From the NCBI GenBank assembly GCA_035289385.1, contig DATDXI010000066.1, positions 1 to 64,000 of the forward strand: 64,000 nucleotides of DNA, written 5' to 3'. The notes under the pieces are model-generated. The model saw only the letters and a list, made by a program, of their open reading frames with translations. It was not told the origin of the DNA and did not search any database. A program made the translations under genes and the position numbers. Positions 25,391 through 34,354 of this stretch are shown piece by piece (position 1 is the first letter of the stretch; every line of letters begins with the position of its first letter). The stretch comes from JACOZM01 sp035289385 (GTDB lineage: Archaea; Nanobdellota; Nanobdellia; Woesearchaeales; GW2011-AR9).

Positions 25391-26587
25391 ATGAACATCC
25401 AACGCATAAAATACAAAGACATTGAACAGCTTCCTCAGTTTCTCGGTAAAGCCAATTTCAAACAGCACTTTCAAGGCTCTTCTCCTGCTCCGTTTATCGG
25501 CCGGTTTGGCTATCCTAAAGTGAATATCGGCTTTCTCTCTCCCCAATTATCGGGAGATACATCCTATTACGATGCCCCCAAAGATTGGAGTCAACAAAAC
25601 GCTTCCATCACCAATATCGCTTCCTTAAGATATGGCTTAGTTAATTCCAGAACGCAAAATAGCGTGAAAGATCTTTCCAACTCTAGCAGGTTTTTAGAGA
25701 TCATCCAAGAAGTGGGCATGGCTTCAAAGCCAGTTGAATTAGAAGTCAGCTTGAACAAGGTGCCTCGGCTTGATGTAAAGATGGAAAAGGAAGTTGCTCC
25801 CTTTGGTCCTGCTTCAGGATTACAAAAAGCGAGAATTACGGCTAATGCCAAGGTAGATTCTCGTGTGGAGAGAGTTGTCTCTGATACGGACTTAAAAGCA
25901 GCTCCAGGAATCATTAGCTTATATCAAAAAGGATTTACGGAACATTTTCTGGCAAAATTGCTCTCTGTCGGCAATACAGGATTGAAGGAAAACCGAAAGT
26001 TAGTTCCGACGAGATGGTCAATAACAGCCGTTGATGATACGCTGGGGAAAACCATGATCAAGGAAATAAAAGATTATCCTCTTGGTGATTATCAAGCCTA
26101 TTTTGGCGGATCATGGGGGAACTATTATCTTATCCTCTGTTTCCCTCAAGTTTGGGAATATGAATTGTTTGAGTCCTACGTTAACTATCAGATCAACCCT
26201 TGGAGCAAAAAAGGATATTTCTATTCTACGGACTATGAGAGTTATGAAGGAAGAAAAACATATGCTGAAGAGACGGCAGGGGGATATTATGCTAACCGTT
26301 TAGCCGTTGTAGAAAAATTGAAGGAGATCAAGCGCCAAAGTTCCGTTTTAACGCTACGTTTTATCACGTCCGAATATAACATTCCGTTGGGTGTATGGGT
26401 CTGTCGGGAAGCGAGCAGAAAATCGTTAGCAGAAAAGCCGCTCACGTTTTCTTCCCAAGAACTGATGCTGAGTTATGCTCAAGCCCTTATCCAGAAGAAG
26501 TTTGGCTTTGACCTTACCATATTATTGAAAGAATCAAAGCTGTTAAGGGAGAAGAAGGAACAGAAGAGGTTGGGAGAATATTGTTAA
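25391..26587 (+). CDS. nreA: NreA-like DNA repair protein (DUF650/DUF651)
   Basis: The stretch SSPAPFIGRFGYPKVNIGFL and, later, KTMIKEIKDYPLGDYQAYFG and YFYSTDYESYEGRK are the conserved blocks of archaeal NreA, a protein linked to recovery from DNA damage. The usual N-terminal zinc-finger is absent. The last residues QKRLGEYC fit a sliding-clamp (PCNA) contact motif Q-x-x-L-x-x-Y-x, as known for NreA relatives. I start at ATG 25391; an upstream GTG at 25349 would overlap dcd. Probably co-transcribed with dcd. Confidence 0.85.
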   Translation: MNIQRIKYKDIEQLPQFLGKANFKQHFQGSSPAPFIGRFGYPKVNIGFLSPQLSGDTSYYDAPKDWSQQNASITNIASLRYGLVNSRTQNSVKDLSNSSRFLEIIQEVGMASKPVELEVSLNKVPRLDVKMEKEVAPFGPASGLQKARITANAKVDSRVERVVSDTDLKAAPGIISLYQKGFTEHFLAKLLSVGNTGLKENRKLVPTRWSITAVDDTLGKTMIKEIKDYPLGDYQAYFGGSWGNYYLILCFPQVWEYELFESYVNYQINPWSKKGYFYSTDYESYEGRKTYAEETAGGYYANRLAVVEKLKEIKRQSSVLTLRFITSEYNIPLGVWVCREASRKSLAEKPLTFSSQELMLSYAQALIQKKFGFDLTILLKESKLLREKKEQKRLGEYC

Positions 26588-26746
26588 GGATTTTCTAATG
26601 ACTAAAATCCTTCTAAAACTTAAAATATCTAATCAGCGAATCGAATCATGTTAGCAATTTTCATGGCCGGCAGTTACTATTTTTCCAGAATGAAGAAACT
26701 TTATATACTAAACTAGTTTATCACTTTTTGCTTTTATGGGGGTACC

Positions 26747-26881
26747 ATGGCAGCAGTGGGAGGTGGAGTTCAGATGAATATTGATAGGGAATTTGAGGAT
26801 TTTGTGAGGAAGAATTATAAAAAACTTACTCAGGCTGAGCGAAAGATTTGTGAGCAGTTAGGCTTAAGTGTTCCTTGTTAA
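26747..26881 (+). CDS. small hypothetical protein, 44 aa
   Basis: A complete frame from ATG 26747 to TAA 26879-26881: a glycine-rich start (MAAVGGGVQM), then a helix IDREFEDFVRKNYKKLTQAE and ERKICEQLGLSVPC. A GGGGGT purine run is just upstream and a TATA-like TTTATATACTA is about 43 bases before the start. The helical, HTH-like pattern could be a small regulator; not recognised. It ends four bases before the convergent neighbour. Confidence 0.5.
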   Translation: MAAVGGGVQMNIDREFEDFVRKNYKKLTQAERKICEQLGLSVPC

Positions 26882-26884
26882 GTG

Positions 26885-27199
26885 TTAATGGCTGTCATCG
26901 TGATCATGGTGTTGATCGTGATGGGCTTTGCTTTTTTCTTTTCCATCTTTTCTTTTAAAAATCCAGGCAGCGATGATGATAGCAGCTCCAAGAATAAGTG
27001 AAGGGATGATATAATTGCTGTCTTTAACGATAACTTGTTCAGGATACTGATGGCATTCATTATCGCTGCCACAATAGCTATCGTCAGAGCAGTCTGCGTT
27101 TTTATTACATTCCCGTGAGGCAAGATTGACTAGAAATAATCCTAAGAGAATAATCACGAGGATGACGGCAATAAGCCCTATGCTTCCTTTTTTGTCCAT
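26885..27199 (-). CDS. membrane protein with Cys-rich loop and His/Asp tail
   Basis: 104 residues: a first hydrophobic helix (IGLIAVILVIILLGLFLVNL, 7-26), a compact outer loop with six Cys-spaced positions (CNKNADCSDDSYCGSDNECH), a second helix (YIIPSLILGAAIIIAAWIF), and an inner tail ending HHDQHHDHDDSH. The C-x5-C-x5-C-x5-C loop resembles short disulfide-rich extracellular modules common in related archaeal membrane proteins. The His/Asp tail probably binds divalent metal. A metal-sensing or metal-handling role is an inference. Confidence 0.6.
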   Translation of the reverse strand: MDKKGSIGLIAVILVIILLGLFLVNLASRECNKNADCSDDSYCGSDNECHQYPEQVIVKDSNYIIPSLILGAAIIIAAWIFKRKDGKEKSKAHHDQHHDHDDSH

Positions 27200-27328
27200 G
27201 AATTATGCTGGATAGGGGCTATTTTTAAATTTTCTGGAGTTTAAGCTCATTTATTGGTGCGGCTTACCTCTTAACTTAATACGCCCTAACCAGAAACATT
27301 TATATGTCCAAAGCTATTCATTCCAGGC

Positions 27329-27730
27329 ATGAAGAAGCTGTATGAGATGTCCTGGTGGCAGAAGATCTTCAAAAAAGAGGTTAAGAAGAAAAGAGAGGAT
27401 GCCTTAAGCAGTATTACTGCCGTCCGGGAATTCTTAGCTGAAGTGCCAGATCAGCTTAAAGCGATGAAGCCTTTACTCTTGCAGCTTGAGGAATTAGAAA
27501 AAGAGCGTCTTGTTGCCAAGCCCAGTATTGTTAAGCTGAATCTTGAAGCTCAAAGCGACGTCTTTGAGAAGTTGCTGGATAGGTATGAATTTTTCCAGGA
27601 TGATGTGGATATCAATGGGTTAAGGATCAAGCAATTGTCTCGTGACTTTCTAGAGCATGCTAAGAAGGCTGGATTGAAAGAGCTCGTTCAGGAGAAACTT
27701 AAAACACAGAAATGGAAATGGGGATGGTAG
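27329..27730 (+). CDS. hypothetical helical protein, 133 aa
   Basis: Charged and almost wholly helical with likely coiled-coil segments (EVPDQLKAMKPLLLQLEELE; KELVQEKLKTQKWK); no signal peptide. It opens MKKLYEMSWWQKIFKKEVKK, an amphipathic basic stretch that could touch the membrane. TATA-like ACATTTATATG is 26 bases before the ATG, supporting a real leaderless gene. Not recognised. Convergent with the DUF655 gene, ending 22 bases apart. Confidence 0.55.
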   Translation: MKKLYEMSWWQKIFKKEVKKKREDALSSITAVREFLAEVPDQLKAMKPLLLQLEELEKERLVAKPSIVKLNLEAQSDVFEKLLDRYEFFQDDVDINGLRIKQLSRDFLEHAKKAGLKELVQEKLKTQKWKWGW

Positions 27731-27752
27731 GAACATATTCTACCTTCACATT

Positions 27753-28316
27753 CTACCCAATAAAAATCTTATGCTTATCTTTGCCTTCCAATTCTAGCAA
27801 GATTCTTTTAACGACAACCTGTTTGGGGTTGGGTAGTAATTTTACTCTGGTTTTCAAATCTTCAAAGCTCTCAAAGGGCTTCTCTTTTCTTGCTTCTAAG
27901 ATTTCCCACATGTGCTTCTTCCCCAGTCCTGGAAGTAATTCTAGCTGGTGCATCCTCATAGTTAATGGCTGAGCTTTGTTAAAAAAATCGAGGAATCTCT
28001 GCTCATTCTTATCAATTTCGGTTTCCAAGGCATGGGGCAATTCGCTTCTAGCCGTAGAGGTCAGCTTATCTAAGGGTATCCTTCCTTTGATATGGTGGAT
28101 CTCATCCCGCTTCCCTTCGCCGATATATACTTCAGCATATGGTTGAAGGTGCACTCCTTTCTTAGGAACCAATTCTAGCAGCGTGAGATGTGTTGTTCCT
28201 AAAGCTTGCGCTATCGACGTCTTCATGCTTCCCGTTTCAAAAGCATAGCCATGCTCTAAGTAATCGAGGATGATCGCTTGCTCTTCACGGACTTGCCTCT
28301 GCTGAAAGTGTTCCAT
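27753..28316 (-). CDS. DUF655 family protein (OB-like plus helix-hairpin-helix)
   Basis: An archaeal protein of 187 residues. The N-terminal half contains AEVYIGEGKRDEIHHIKGRI, the signature of DUF655; the C-terminal half has a helix-hairpin-helix pattern (LLPGLGKKHMWEILEARKEK, then SFEDLKTRVKLLPNPKQ), suggesting nucleic-acid binding. In many archaea it lies next to rpl21e and rpoF, often followed by ksgA; here that cluster is conserved except for an inserted 115-residue gene and loss of ksgA from this position. Likely linked to ribosome or RNA work (inference from context). Confidence 0.85.
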   Translation of the reverse strand: MEHFQQRQVREEQAIILDYLEHGYAFETGSMKTSIAQALGTTHLTLLELVPKKGVHLQPYAEVYIGEGKRDEIHHIKGRIPLDKLTSTARSELPHALETEIDKNEQRFLDFFNKAQPLTMRMHQLELLPGLGKKHMWEILEARKEKPFESFEDLKTRVKLLPNPKQVVVKRILLELEGKDKHKIFIG

Positions 28317-28425
28317 TTTAGTGGATTAATAAGTTTAAGTTTATTAAGATTATGGTTGTTGAAGCGGAGAAGATTTGCTTTGGTGGAGAGAATTTGCTTT
28401 TGTGCTGTCTAAATCATAAAAAGAC

Positions 28426-28773
28426 TTAAGAAATTTTTGGCAAAGCATCCATTACTTCTTGCAATCGTCGTTGATAATAATCGCTGCGAACGTGGCTGCC
28501 ATAGGTGGTAATAACACTTAACGCGAGTGGAAGGTCTTGTCCTTTTACCGCTAAGGCTGCGGCACTAACGATTAATGCTTGATAGAATTCGAGGTGACGC
28601 CGCTCAGGGGGATATGCTGCTAGGGCAGTTTTCTCCTTTTCCGCAGCTTGAGCATATAACTCTCGTGCAGCTCTGGGATTAGTATGAAGCTCTCGTTCTG
28701 CTCTCAGCGCTAAATCCTCGGATTCTTCATGATTCTTTCCCCATAAGCCCTGACTGTTTAATTGGCCAAACAT
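28426..28773 (-). CDS. hypothetical TPR-like protein, 115 aa
   Basis: Alanine-rich and helical; the segments LALRAERELHTNPRAARELY and AQAAEKEKTALAAYPPERR look like paired helices of a tetratricopeptide-type repeat. It lies between rpoF and DUF655 on the same strand, an insertion into an otherwise conserved archaeal cluster. No signal peptide. Function unknown. Confidence 0.5.
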   Translation of the reverse strand: MFGQLNSQGLWGKNHEESEDLALRAERELHTNPRAARELYAQAAEKEKTALAAYPPERRHLEFYQALIVSAAALAVKGQDLPLALSVITTYGSHVRSDYYQRRLQEVMDALPKIS

Positions 28774-28827
28774 AGTTCTTTCACCTCATCTTCATTCCTA
28801 ACCTCGTAACAACCTCAGAAAAAAACG

Positions 28828-29172
28828 TTAAACAAAATCTTTAACTACGCCTACAATTGCTTCCTGATCTTTCTTGGGCAAGCTTAAGGGGTATGCCTGT
28901 AAGACGATCTTTAAATCATTGGCAGTTGTGGGCAAGAAATTGATGATATTGGCGATATGCTCTCCTTTCAATCTTGTCAAGTCCAGAGCAACTAATTTTT
29001 TGTGTAAATCTTTCTGCTTGCTGGCAGATAAGGTTACAAATGCATCTAAGTATTCTTTTGCTTTGTTGGACAGAAAATTCATCTCTTTGTCACGCTGTTC
29101 GATATGTCCTATAGCTTCTTTTACTTCAACCAGCGATAACGTTTTCTCTTCAACGAATAGTGGATTTGCCAT
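28828..29172 (-). CDS. rpoF: RNA polymerase subunit Rpb4/RpoF
   Basis: 114 residues matching archaeal subunit F: LVEVKEAIGHIEQRDKEMNF at the N-terminus and the HRDC-like C-terminal half (GEHIANIINFLPTTANDLKI). Partner of Rpb7/RpoE', encoded here at 34924-35490; together they form the polymerase stalk that binds nascent RNA. Its start codon lies one base beyond the stop of rpl21e, so the two genes are co-transcribed, as in many archaea. Confidence 0.9.
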   Translation of the reverse strand: MANPLFVEEKTLSLVEVKEAIGHIEQRDKEMNFLSNKAKEYLDAFVTLSASKQKDLHKKLVALDLTRLKGEHIANIINFLPTTANDLKIVLQAYPLSLPKKDQEAIVGVVKDFV

Positions 29173-29173
29173 A

Positions 29174-29464
29174 TTATAATCTCTTTAAGTGGATAGGATG
29201 GACACAGACCGTCTTTTGCTTGTCGCCATCTTTGATCTGCACTTCATAACATTCGCCTTTCTTGCCTTTAACAACGCCAGACAAGCCATGAAACCGTGAA
29301 TGGAAACGCCCTTTAGTGACTCTGGGGCTTATTTTTAAGCCAACAGTCTCTCCTGAATTGAACACCTGAAAATACTTGCTGAGAGAGAGCTTGCCTTTTT
29401 CCCGAAGGCTTAACTTGAACTTATATCGGGTTTTCCTCTGCGTCGTACCGATTCTTTTTACCAT
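29174..29464 (-). CDS. rpl21e: ribosomal protein L21e
   Basis: A 96-residue basic protein with an SH3-like beta barrel: GTTQRKTRYKFKLSLREKGK at the N-terminus, FNSGETVGLKISPRVTKGRF in the middle, and RFHGLSGVVKGKKGECYEV near the end are conserved L21e blocks. It is a component of the large subunit in archaea and eukaryotes only. First gene of the rpl21e-rpoF unit; a TATA-like ATTTATAAACAATCG is about 25-30 bases upstream. Confidence 0.95.
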   Translation of the reverse strand: MVKRIGTTQRKTRYKFKLSLREKGKLSLSKYFQVFNSGETVGLKISPRVTKGRFHSRFHGLSGVVKGKKGECYEVQIKDGDKQKTVCVHPIHLKRL

Positions 29465-29539
29465 ATTTACGCTTATGTTCAGCGATTGTTTATAAATCTT
29501 TTGGGGGTGTCTTTGGGTAGCTGCCTTATAGCTGTATCC

Positions 29540-30136
29540 CTAAAATTCAGCAAGGCTTTTCTGCCGTTTCTTGATGGATATTATTTCGCTTATCTTCAGA
29601 AAATCCTGTTTCATCTGCTCGAACAGCTCTGGATTTCGGCCAGAGTATAAATACGATGCCGGATGAATGACTGGTATGACTTTACTACCATTCTGATAAT
29701 CAAATACTTTTCCCCGGAGAGAGCTTATGCCTTTCTTTCCCAAGATACGCTCGGTAGCAAAATTTCCGATGGTGACGATCACTTTTGGCTGCATGATTTT
29801 TAGTAATTGATCCAACCGCTCACGGCAGTTATTGACTTCTTCTGCTGTCGGATTGCGATTATCTTCCGGCCGGCAGAGAATAGTGTTGGTGATGAAGATG
29901 TCTTCTCGTGCCAAGTTGATGGTAGCGAGCAATTGGTCCAATATTTTTCCAGACATGCCGCAGAAGGGGATGCCTTTCTGGTCTTCTGATTTCCCTGGAG
30001 CTTCCCCTATCAGCAAGACATCTGCCTTTTCGTTGCCAACACCGAAAACAACTTGTGTCCTTGACTTGCATAATTCTGGACAGCGCTGGCAATGAAGGTA
30101 TTCTTGTTTCAATGCTGGAATAGATGGGGCGGCCAT
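29540..30136 (-). CDS. udg: uracil-DNA glycosylase, family 4 (Fe-S type)
   Basis: Removes uracil from DNA. Motif A reads LIGEAPGKSEDQKGIPFCGM and the DNA-intercalating motif is VIHPASYLYSGRN. Cys pairs CQRCPELC and later ILC and a fourth position would hold the 4Fe-4S cluster of this family. I trimmed the start to ATG 30136 (MAAPSIPALKQEY): a TATA-like ATTTAATAAATCC is about 26 bases upstream, while the 38 extra codons upstream look unlike the family. It works downstream of cytosine deamination, a major risk in archaea. Confidence 0.9.
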   Translation of the reverse strand: MAAPSIPALKQEYLHCQRCPELCKSRTQVVFGVGNEKADVLLIGEAPGKSEDQKGIPFCGMSGKILDQLLATINLAREDIFITNTILCRPEDNRNPTAEEVNNCRERLDQLLKIMQPKVIVTIGNFATERILGKKGISSLRGKVFDYQNGSKVIPVIHPASYLYSGRNPELFEQMKQDFLKISEIISIKKRQKSLAEF

Positions 30137-30261
30137 ACCATGAAAAAACAGACGGGATTTATTAAATTTGGGATGGTAAAAACAGAGGTTGATTTTAGGA
30201 TGGTGAATAAGAGGAATTTCTCTGGCAAACAATTTTAAATAAACCCTCAAACAAGAGCATC

Positions 30262-30861
30262 ATGTGGCAAGAGATAAAAACTGGCAATGAACGAGTTATC
30301 GTTTATCAATTACAAGATTATTTTCCAGAAGGTGTATCTCGTGCAGGATTTTCTTGTAGGATGTTTGGTTCTCGTGATGTTGATAATCAAACTCCAATTT
30401 GGATGCAAAGAAGCAATCCGGCAAAATTAGATGCCATCGTTGATCATGAAGAAATAAAGTATAGGGTGGGAGTTGAGTTTTATCATAGAAATTTATTGGA
30501 GCGGGAAGCATTAGCTGAACAACAGAGGTTTCTTAGGCAGGGGTATGTTCTGGGAGAACGTCCTCCGGAAGATGATATATCCTTCACAGCTCGCAATCTG
30601 AGGGAGATCATTGACAACATCCAGCTGGCTCGTGATAGTTATTGGCTTCGCTTTCTGCCATGCCAGCGAACTCAAAGACGAGGTGCTAGAGAATCCAGAG
30701 CCGATCGCCCACTGGAGAATAAAGAGATAGAGCTTCTTCTTCCTTCCATCAGAGCAATTATTAAAACTTTGGAAGGTGTTCCATTACGAGAGCCGTTTAG
30801 CTCTCCAGCGTATTATTTAGGATTAGTCACTTCTTTGATGGATAAGCATGGGCTTGAATGA
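30262..30861 (+). CDS. hypothetical protein, 199 aa
   Basis: Not recognised. Mixed alpha/beta, soluble, rich in Arg and Glu in the second half (CQRTQRRGARESRADRP). No membrane segment. A TATA-like TTTTAAATAAACC is about 22-28 bases before ATG 30262, so expression is leaderless and divergent from the udg gene 125 bases away. Local composition matches the neighbours; nothing points to recent transfer. Confidence 0.55.
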   Translation: MWQEIKTGNERVIVYQLQDYFPEGVSRAGFSCRMFGSRDVDNQTPIWMQRSNPAKLDAIVDHEEIKYRVGVEFYHRNLLEREALAEQQRFLRQGYVLGERPPEDDISFTARNLREIIDNIQLARDSYWLRFLPCQRTQRRGARESRADRPLENKEIELLLPSIRAIIKTLEGVPLREPFSSPAYYLGLVTSLMDKHGLE

Positions 30862-30920
30862 AAGAAGCATCAGCTTTCAAGCATTAAATTGTCCTATACC
30901 TGATTTTTTAGGATTCTCTT

Positions 30921-31631
30921 TTATGATTTTCTTAAAGAATAATCAACTGCGCATTGGACTATTATTTCCGTAGTATCAAATAATTTCACGTCGGTATGAG
31001 TCTGGTTGATGGCTAGTGGTATCTCTGTACAGCCCATGACGATGGCTTCCGCCCCTTGGTTCACATAATCTCTGGCAATATCTTTTAACAAAATAATATC
31101 TTCCGTTTTCTGATTCCCTCCCATAACCCGTTCAATAACATGATTTAATATTTTTTGCTGTTCACTATTTGGTGAAATTAGTTTGAGATTAGAATCAGCA
31201 AAGCGCTTTTGATACAGCTTCAGCTTGTTGGTGCTTTCAGAGGAGAAAAGCCCCACTTTTTTATATCCATATTTCAGAACTCTTTTTTTTGTTTCCTCAA
31301 TGATATTAAATATAGGAACGTTAACTGCTGACTGCATCTCTGGATAATACGAATGAACAGTGTTACAGGCGATAATGATGAGATCAGACCCAGCTGATTC
31401 TAATTTTCTTACACCATCTATCAATTGCTTTTTAACAAGCTCTTCATCGACTATCCCCGTTTCATCAAAACCAGCGAGAGGTAAGCTATAAATAATGATC
31501 GGTGGGTAATCCACATCTTGTACGGCACCATACTTCTGTTGGGCATATTTTATTATTTTTGCATACAGATTAGATGACGCAACAGGGCCCATGCCACCTA
31601 ATACTCCTATTGTTTTCTTTTTAGTAGCCAT
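30921..31631 (-). CDS. aspartate/glutamate racemase family protein
   Basis: 236 residues with the two catalytic Cys motifs of the Asp/Glu racemase family: IIIACNTVHSYYPEM near residue 87 and VMGCTEIPLAIN near 200, plus the opening GVLGGMGPVASSN. The Thr and His neighbours fit aspartate racemases (RacD-like). D-amino acids in archaea have poorly known roles. A TATA-like ATTTATAAATTT lies about 25 bases upstream. Single gene. Confidence 0.9.
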   Translation of the reverse strand: MATKKKTIGVLGGMGPVASSNLYAKIIKYAQQKYGAVQDVDYPPIIIYSLPLAGFDETGIVDEELVKKQLIDGVRKLESAGSDLIIIACNTVHSYYPEMQSAVNVPIFNIIEETKKRVLKYGYKKVGLFSSESTNKLKLYQKRFADSNLKLISPNSEQQKILNHVIERVMGGNQKTEDIILLKDIARDYVNQGAEAIVMGCTEIPLAINQTHTDVKLFDTTEIIVQCAVDYSLRKS

Positions 31632-31704
31632 ATTTCTGCTATATTGTAAAGAAATTTATAAATTATCTTCTCTTAAATAAGCAAGTTAGAATATACTTTA
31701 TATC

Positions 31705-32601
31705 CTACACCTTCTTAAAAGTATAACACGTTTTCTTTTCTAAGTTCCACAGCTGTTTCCAGCCGGTATCACCAACTAAGAAATCGATCTCTTTAACTCC
31801 CAGAGAAAGCGCTTTCTTGATCATCTCTGCTACAAGAACTTTACCGAGATTTTTATGAGCAAGATTATAGCCGCTATTCATGACGTAACAGACGTTCTTG
31901 TAGACAGCAGAAAAGATAACACCTTCAACCATCCCATCGATCTCTATATTTAGTGTCACCAGCATCTTCTTCTGATGAAGATATTTAGCAAGATTACTTA
32001 CTCGCTCCCGGAAAACAGGGTCGTGGTAATCTGACTCTGTGCCGAAACGCTCAACATTGAAGTCAAACAGCTTTTCCAGATGGTCGAGCGGTGAAAAAGA
32101 GATCTGATACTTCAGGTCCAGCATCTTTTTTAAGTCATATAATAAGTTCTTCCTATGTTTCTTGGAAAAGCCCTGCAGGTGCTGGTGGAAGTCTGTTGTC
32201 AAAAGAACGTATCGAAAATCCTGTTCAGGAAAATATTTTTTAGCTTCCGGATACATCATCAGCACTTTCTCGACAGTATCGCCGTTGAGGTCATAGAGCA
32301 TCGTTCCCTGTGGAATCTTTTCAAGGAATAATGGAAATTCTTCTAAAGGGAACCAGAAGGAAAAATTTTCTACAAAGGTGCTGCCAAAAAAAGTATATCT
32401 TTTTTCATGAGGCTCATAGCTTAACGGCAGGAAGCCATTGCTGCTGTAGATAAAATAAGGCTGCGCATCTTTCTCTTGAAGGAGCAGGGCAACATCCCAT
32501 AGTTCCCAAAGTTTTCCCCCTGGAGAATATTTTTTCCACAGCTTTTTTCCCAGAGCTAAGCTTTTGCTTACTTTTATCGTGTCTGCTGTTTTGGCAACCA
32601 T
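31705..32601 (-). CDS. FemAB/BioF2-like GNAT acyltransferase
   Basis: About 298 residues. The C-terminal half contains a GNAT fold of the peptidoglycan-bridge/DUF482-like type: GFSKKHRKNLLYDLKKMLDL near 150, EIDGMVEGVIFSAVYKNVCY, and a SGYNLAHKNLGKVLVAEMIK block with VKEIDFLVGDTGWKQLW. Such enzymes add amino-acyl or acyl groups to a carrier or polymer. It follows the ATP-grasp gene by 59 bases on the same strand, suggesting joint action. I use ATG 32601; a GTG two codons earlier is equally possible. Confidence 0.75.
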   Translation of the reverse strand: MVAKTADTIKVSKSLALGKKLWKKYSPGGKLWELWDVALLLQEKDAQPYFIYSSNGFLPLSYEPHEKRYTFFGSTFVENFSFWFPLEEFPLFLEKIPQGTMLYDLNGDTVEKVLMMYPEAKKYFPEQDFRYVLLTTDFHQHLQGFSKKHRKNLLYDLKKMLDLKYQISFSPLDHLEKLFDFNVERFGTESDYHDPVFRERVSNLAKYLHQKKMLVTLNIEIDGMVEGVIFSAVYKNVCYVMNSGYNLAHKNLGKVLVAEMIKKALSLGVKEIDFLVGDTGWKQLWNLEKKTCYTFKKV

Positions 32602-32660
32602 CTTCACCTATTGATCATCCGCTTAGAATTATCTTCGAGAATCACACTTCTATTCCTTTT

Positions 32661-34016
32661 TCAATTCTCTCGTAGAAATCCCCACGTATGAAGCTTATCG
32701 CTGTCTTCAACCCAGCGCTCACCTATGTCATCCCTATAATACATGTGGGGGATATTGATGAGCTTGATGCGGTTATAGGCCTGCTGCCGAGCTTGAGCCA
32801 TGGATTGACCACAGCCACAGACGACTAAGGCTACACCGGTGTTTCCCGTGATGATCCATTCGCCGTTCTGCAGCTTGATATCTTCAAAGTGCACTCCTTC
32901 AACCGGCTTTTTGAAATAGACGATAGAATCTTTAGACTTTACTTCAAATGTTTCCGGGTCGTTGAAGGGGTAGGGTGGAACAACAATCCTTATTCCTACC
33001 TGAAACCCTGCTTTGACTTTCAGCTGAGGTTTTTTTCCTTGCGCTAATTCCCATAAGAAATCTCCCATAGGCGTGATCATCCCTTCCTGCTGGATAAATA
33101 CACAGGGGTAGCCGAACCTGCTCGTAAATTCTAAGGGGTAGATGCCTTTGCTGTTGACGATGCAGTTTAAGTCAATATAACCACAGTAGCCTTCCGTCGC
33201 TAGTGTCGCTTCCATCTTTTTTAGCGTCTGGTTGAATAACCTGTTGGGCTCTGACCAAAACATCGATGTTCCCATCTCTCCGGTAGAAGGCCCTAAATTT
33301 CCGGGAAGAAGTTTTTTGTGCTCAAAGTTGATGTTGATAGGGGAAATGAACTCTTTTCCGTTAAAGAAAACTCCTACGGCTATTTCGACACCAGAAATCT
33401 TTTTCTGCAGCTGGAACTCGGGAATCTTTTTTGACCAGGCTTTGCGGTAATCGTTCATGACTTGGATGACATCACGGCCATCCTCCTCTTCGCCAATGAA
33501 TAACAAGCCTTTCAAGTTTGCTGCTTCACCACATGGCTTTAAGACGTATTTTCCAGGATGCTCCTGCACAAAAGCAATGGCTTCTTCAAAATTGTCAAAT
33601 GTTTTTGAGGGCAAGATGGGTATGCCATGGCGTTTCAATTCCTGCTGGCCAAAGTCTCGGTCATCTTCCAGCCGATCAGTATATGGAGACCCTCCCACGA
33701 CTAATTTTCCGGCCTTCCTCAGCTTTTCAGCTTTTTCTCCCATCCCTAAAGTATCATCAAAGACAATGACATCAGCCCAGTCTACTTCTGCTTCCCAGTC
33801 ATCGATGATATCTAAGAAGCCTTGTCCAACTTCCTTCCTTTCCGGGCTTTTGATGTAGAACTTTACTTCATGGCCTTCTAATTTTATCCGCCAGGCCGTA
33901 TCAGGGATAAGGCTGTCATAGGTGACAAAAAGAAATTTTTTAGGGTCTTTGGTGGTTTCGTGGTGGATATCTTCTATCACCACTTTTGCCTTTCCGTTTG
34001 TTTGCGATTCAACCAT
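32661..34016 (-). CDS. ATP-grasp ligase, PurD-like
   Basis: 451 residues resembling phosphoribosylamine-glycine ligase: an N-terminal Rossmann-like part (FLFVTYDSLIPDTAWRIKLE), the ATP-grasp region (GKYVLKPCGEAANLKGLLF, then EIAVGVFFNGKEFI), and the Mg2+-site strand YIDLNCIVNSKGIYPLEFTS. The classical PurD glycine-rich loop is not obvious, and no other purine-synthesis gene is in the window. It forms a two-gene unit with an acyltransferase, so ligation of an amino acid or carboxylate onto an unknown acceptor is more likely than purine synthesis (inference). A TATA-like TTTAAATGG is about 30 bases upstream. Confidence 0.75.
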   Translation of the reverse strand: MVESQTNGKAKVVIEDIHHETTKDPKKFLFVTYDSLIPDTAWRIKLEGHEVKFYIKSPERKEVGQGFLDIIDDWEAEVDWADVIVFDDTLGMGEKAEKLRKAGKLVVGGSPYTDRLEDDRDFGQQELKRHGIPILPSKTFDNFEEAIAFVQEHPGKYVLKPCGEAANLKGLLFIGEEEDGRDVIQVMNDYRKAWSKKIPEFQLQKKISGVEIAVGVFFNGKEFISPININFEHKKLLPGNLGPSTGEMGTSMFWSEPNRLFNQTLKKMEATLATEGYCGYIDLNCIVNSKGIYPLEFTSRFGYPCVFIQQEGMITPMGDFLWELAQGKKPQLKVKAGFQVGIRIVVPPYPFNDPETFEVKSKDSIVYFKKPVEGVHFEDIKLQNGEWIITGNTGVALVVCGCGQSMAQARQQAYNRIKLINIPHMYYRDDIGERWVEDSDKLHTWGFLREN

Positions 34017-34110
34017 TCGATCGTTCAGTGTTGGAGTAAAGAGCTACCATTTAAACTTTTCTAGTTCTGGAGGCGTAGTTACTTTTAGCCTTTTGAAAAA
34101 TTTTCGTTGT

Positions 34111-34332
34111 TTATCTCCCTCGGCTGGTCATCTCGACGTACTTACACTTGCCGCAGACAAACCTGTTGCTATGGTTTGCTAAGAACATTCCTGGCCCGCA
34201 TTTTGGGCACGTCCTGTTTTTCCGCTGGATAGATTCCCCGGAAATAGAATATAACTGATGCAATTGCTTACTTGGTTTTTTAGATGGTGCTGCCCCCTTT
34301 TTTCCTTTATCATCTTTTTTAACTGCTGCCAT
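34111..34332 (-). CDS. rps27ae: ribosomal protein S27ae
   Basis: 73 residues: a basic tail (KKDDKGKKGAAPSKKPSK), then the zinc ribbon with TCPKCGPGMFLANHSNRFV and CGKCKYVEM, four Cys in the expected order. Small-subunit protein of archaea and eukaryotes. Last gene of the rpoE', spt4, rps24e and rps27ae run, 22 bases after rps24e. In eukaryotes it is fused to ubiquitin; here it is not. Confidence 0.93.
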   Translation of the reverse strand: MAAVKKDDKGKKGAAPSKKPSKQLHQLYSISGESIQRKNRTCPKCGPGMFLANHSNRFVCGKCKYVEMTSRGR

Positions 34333-34354
34333 TGTTTACTGATTCCTCCTTCTC

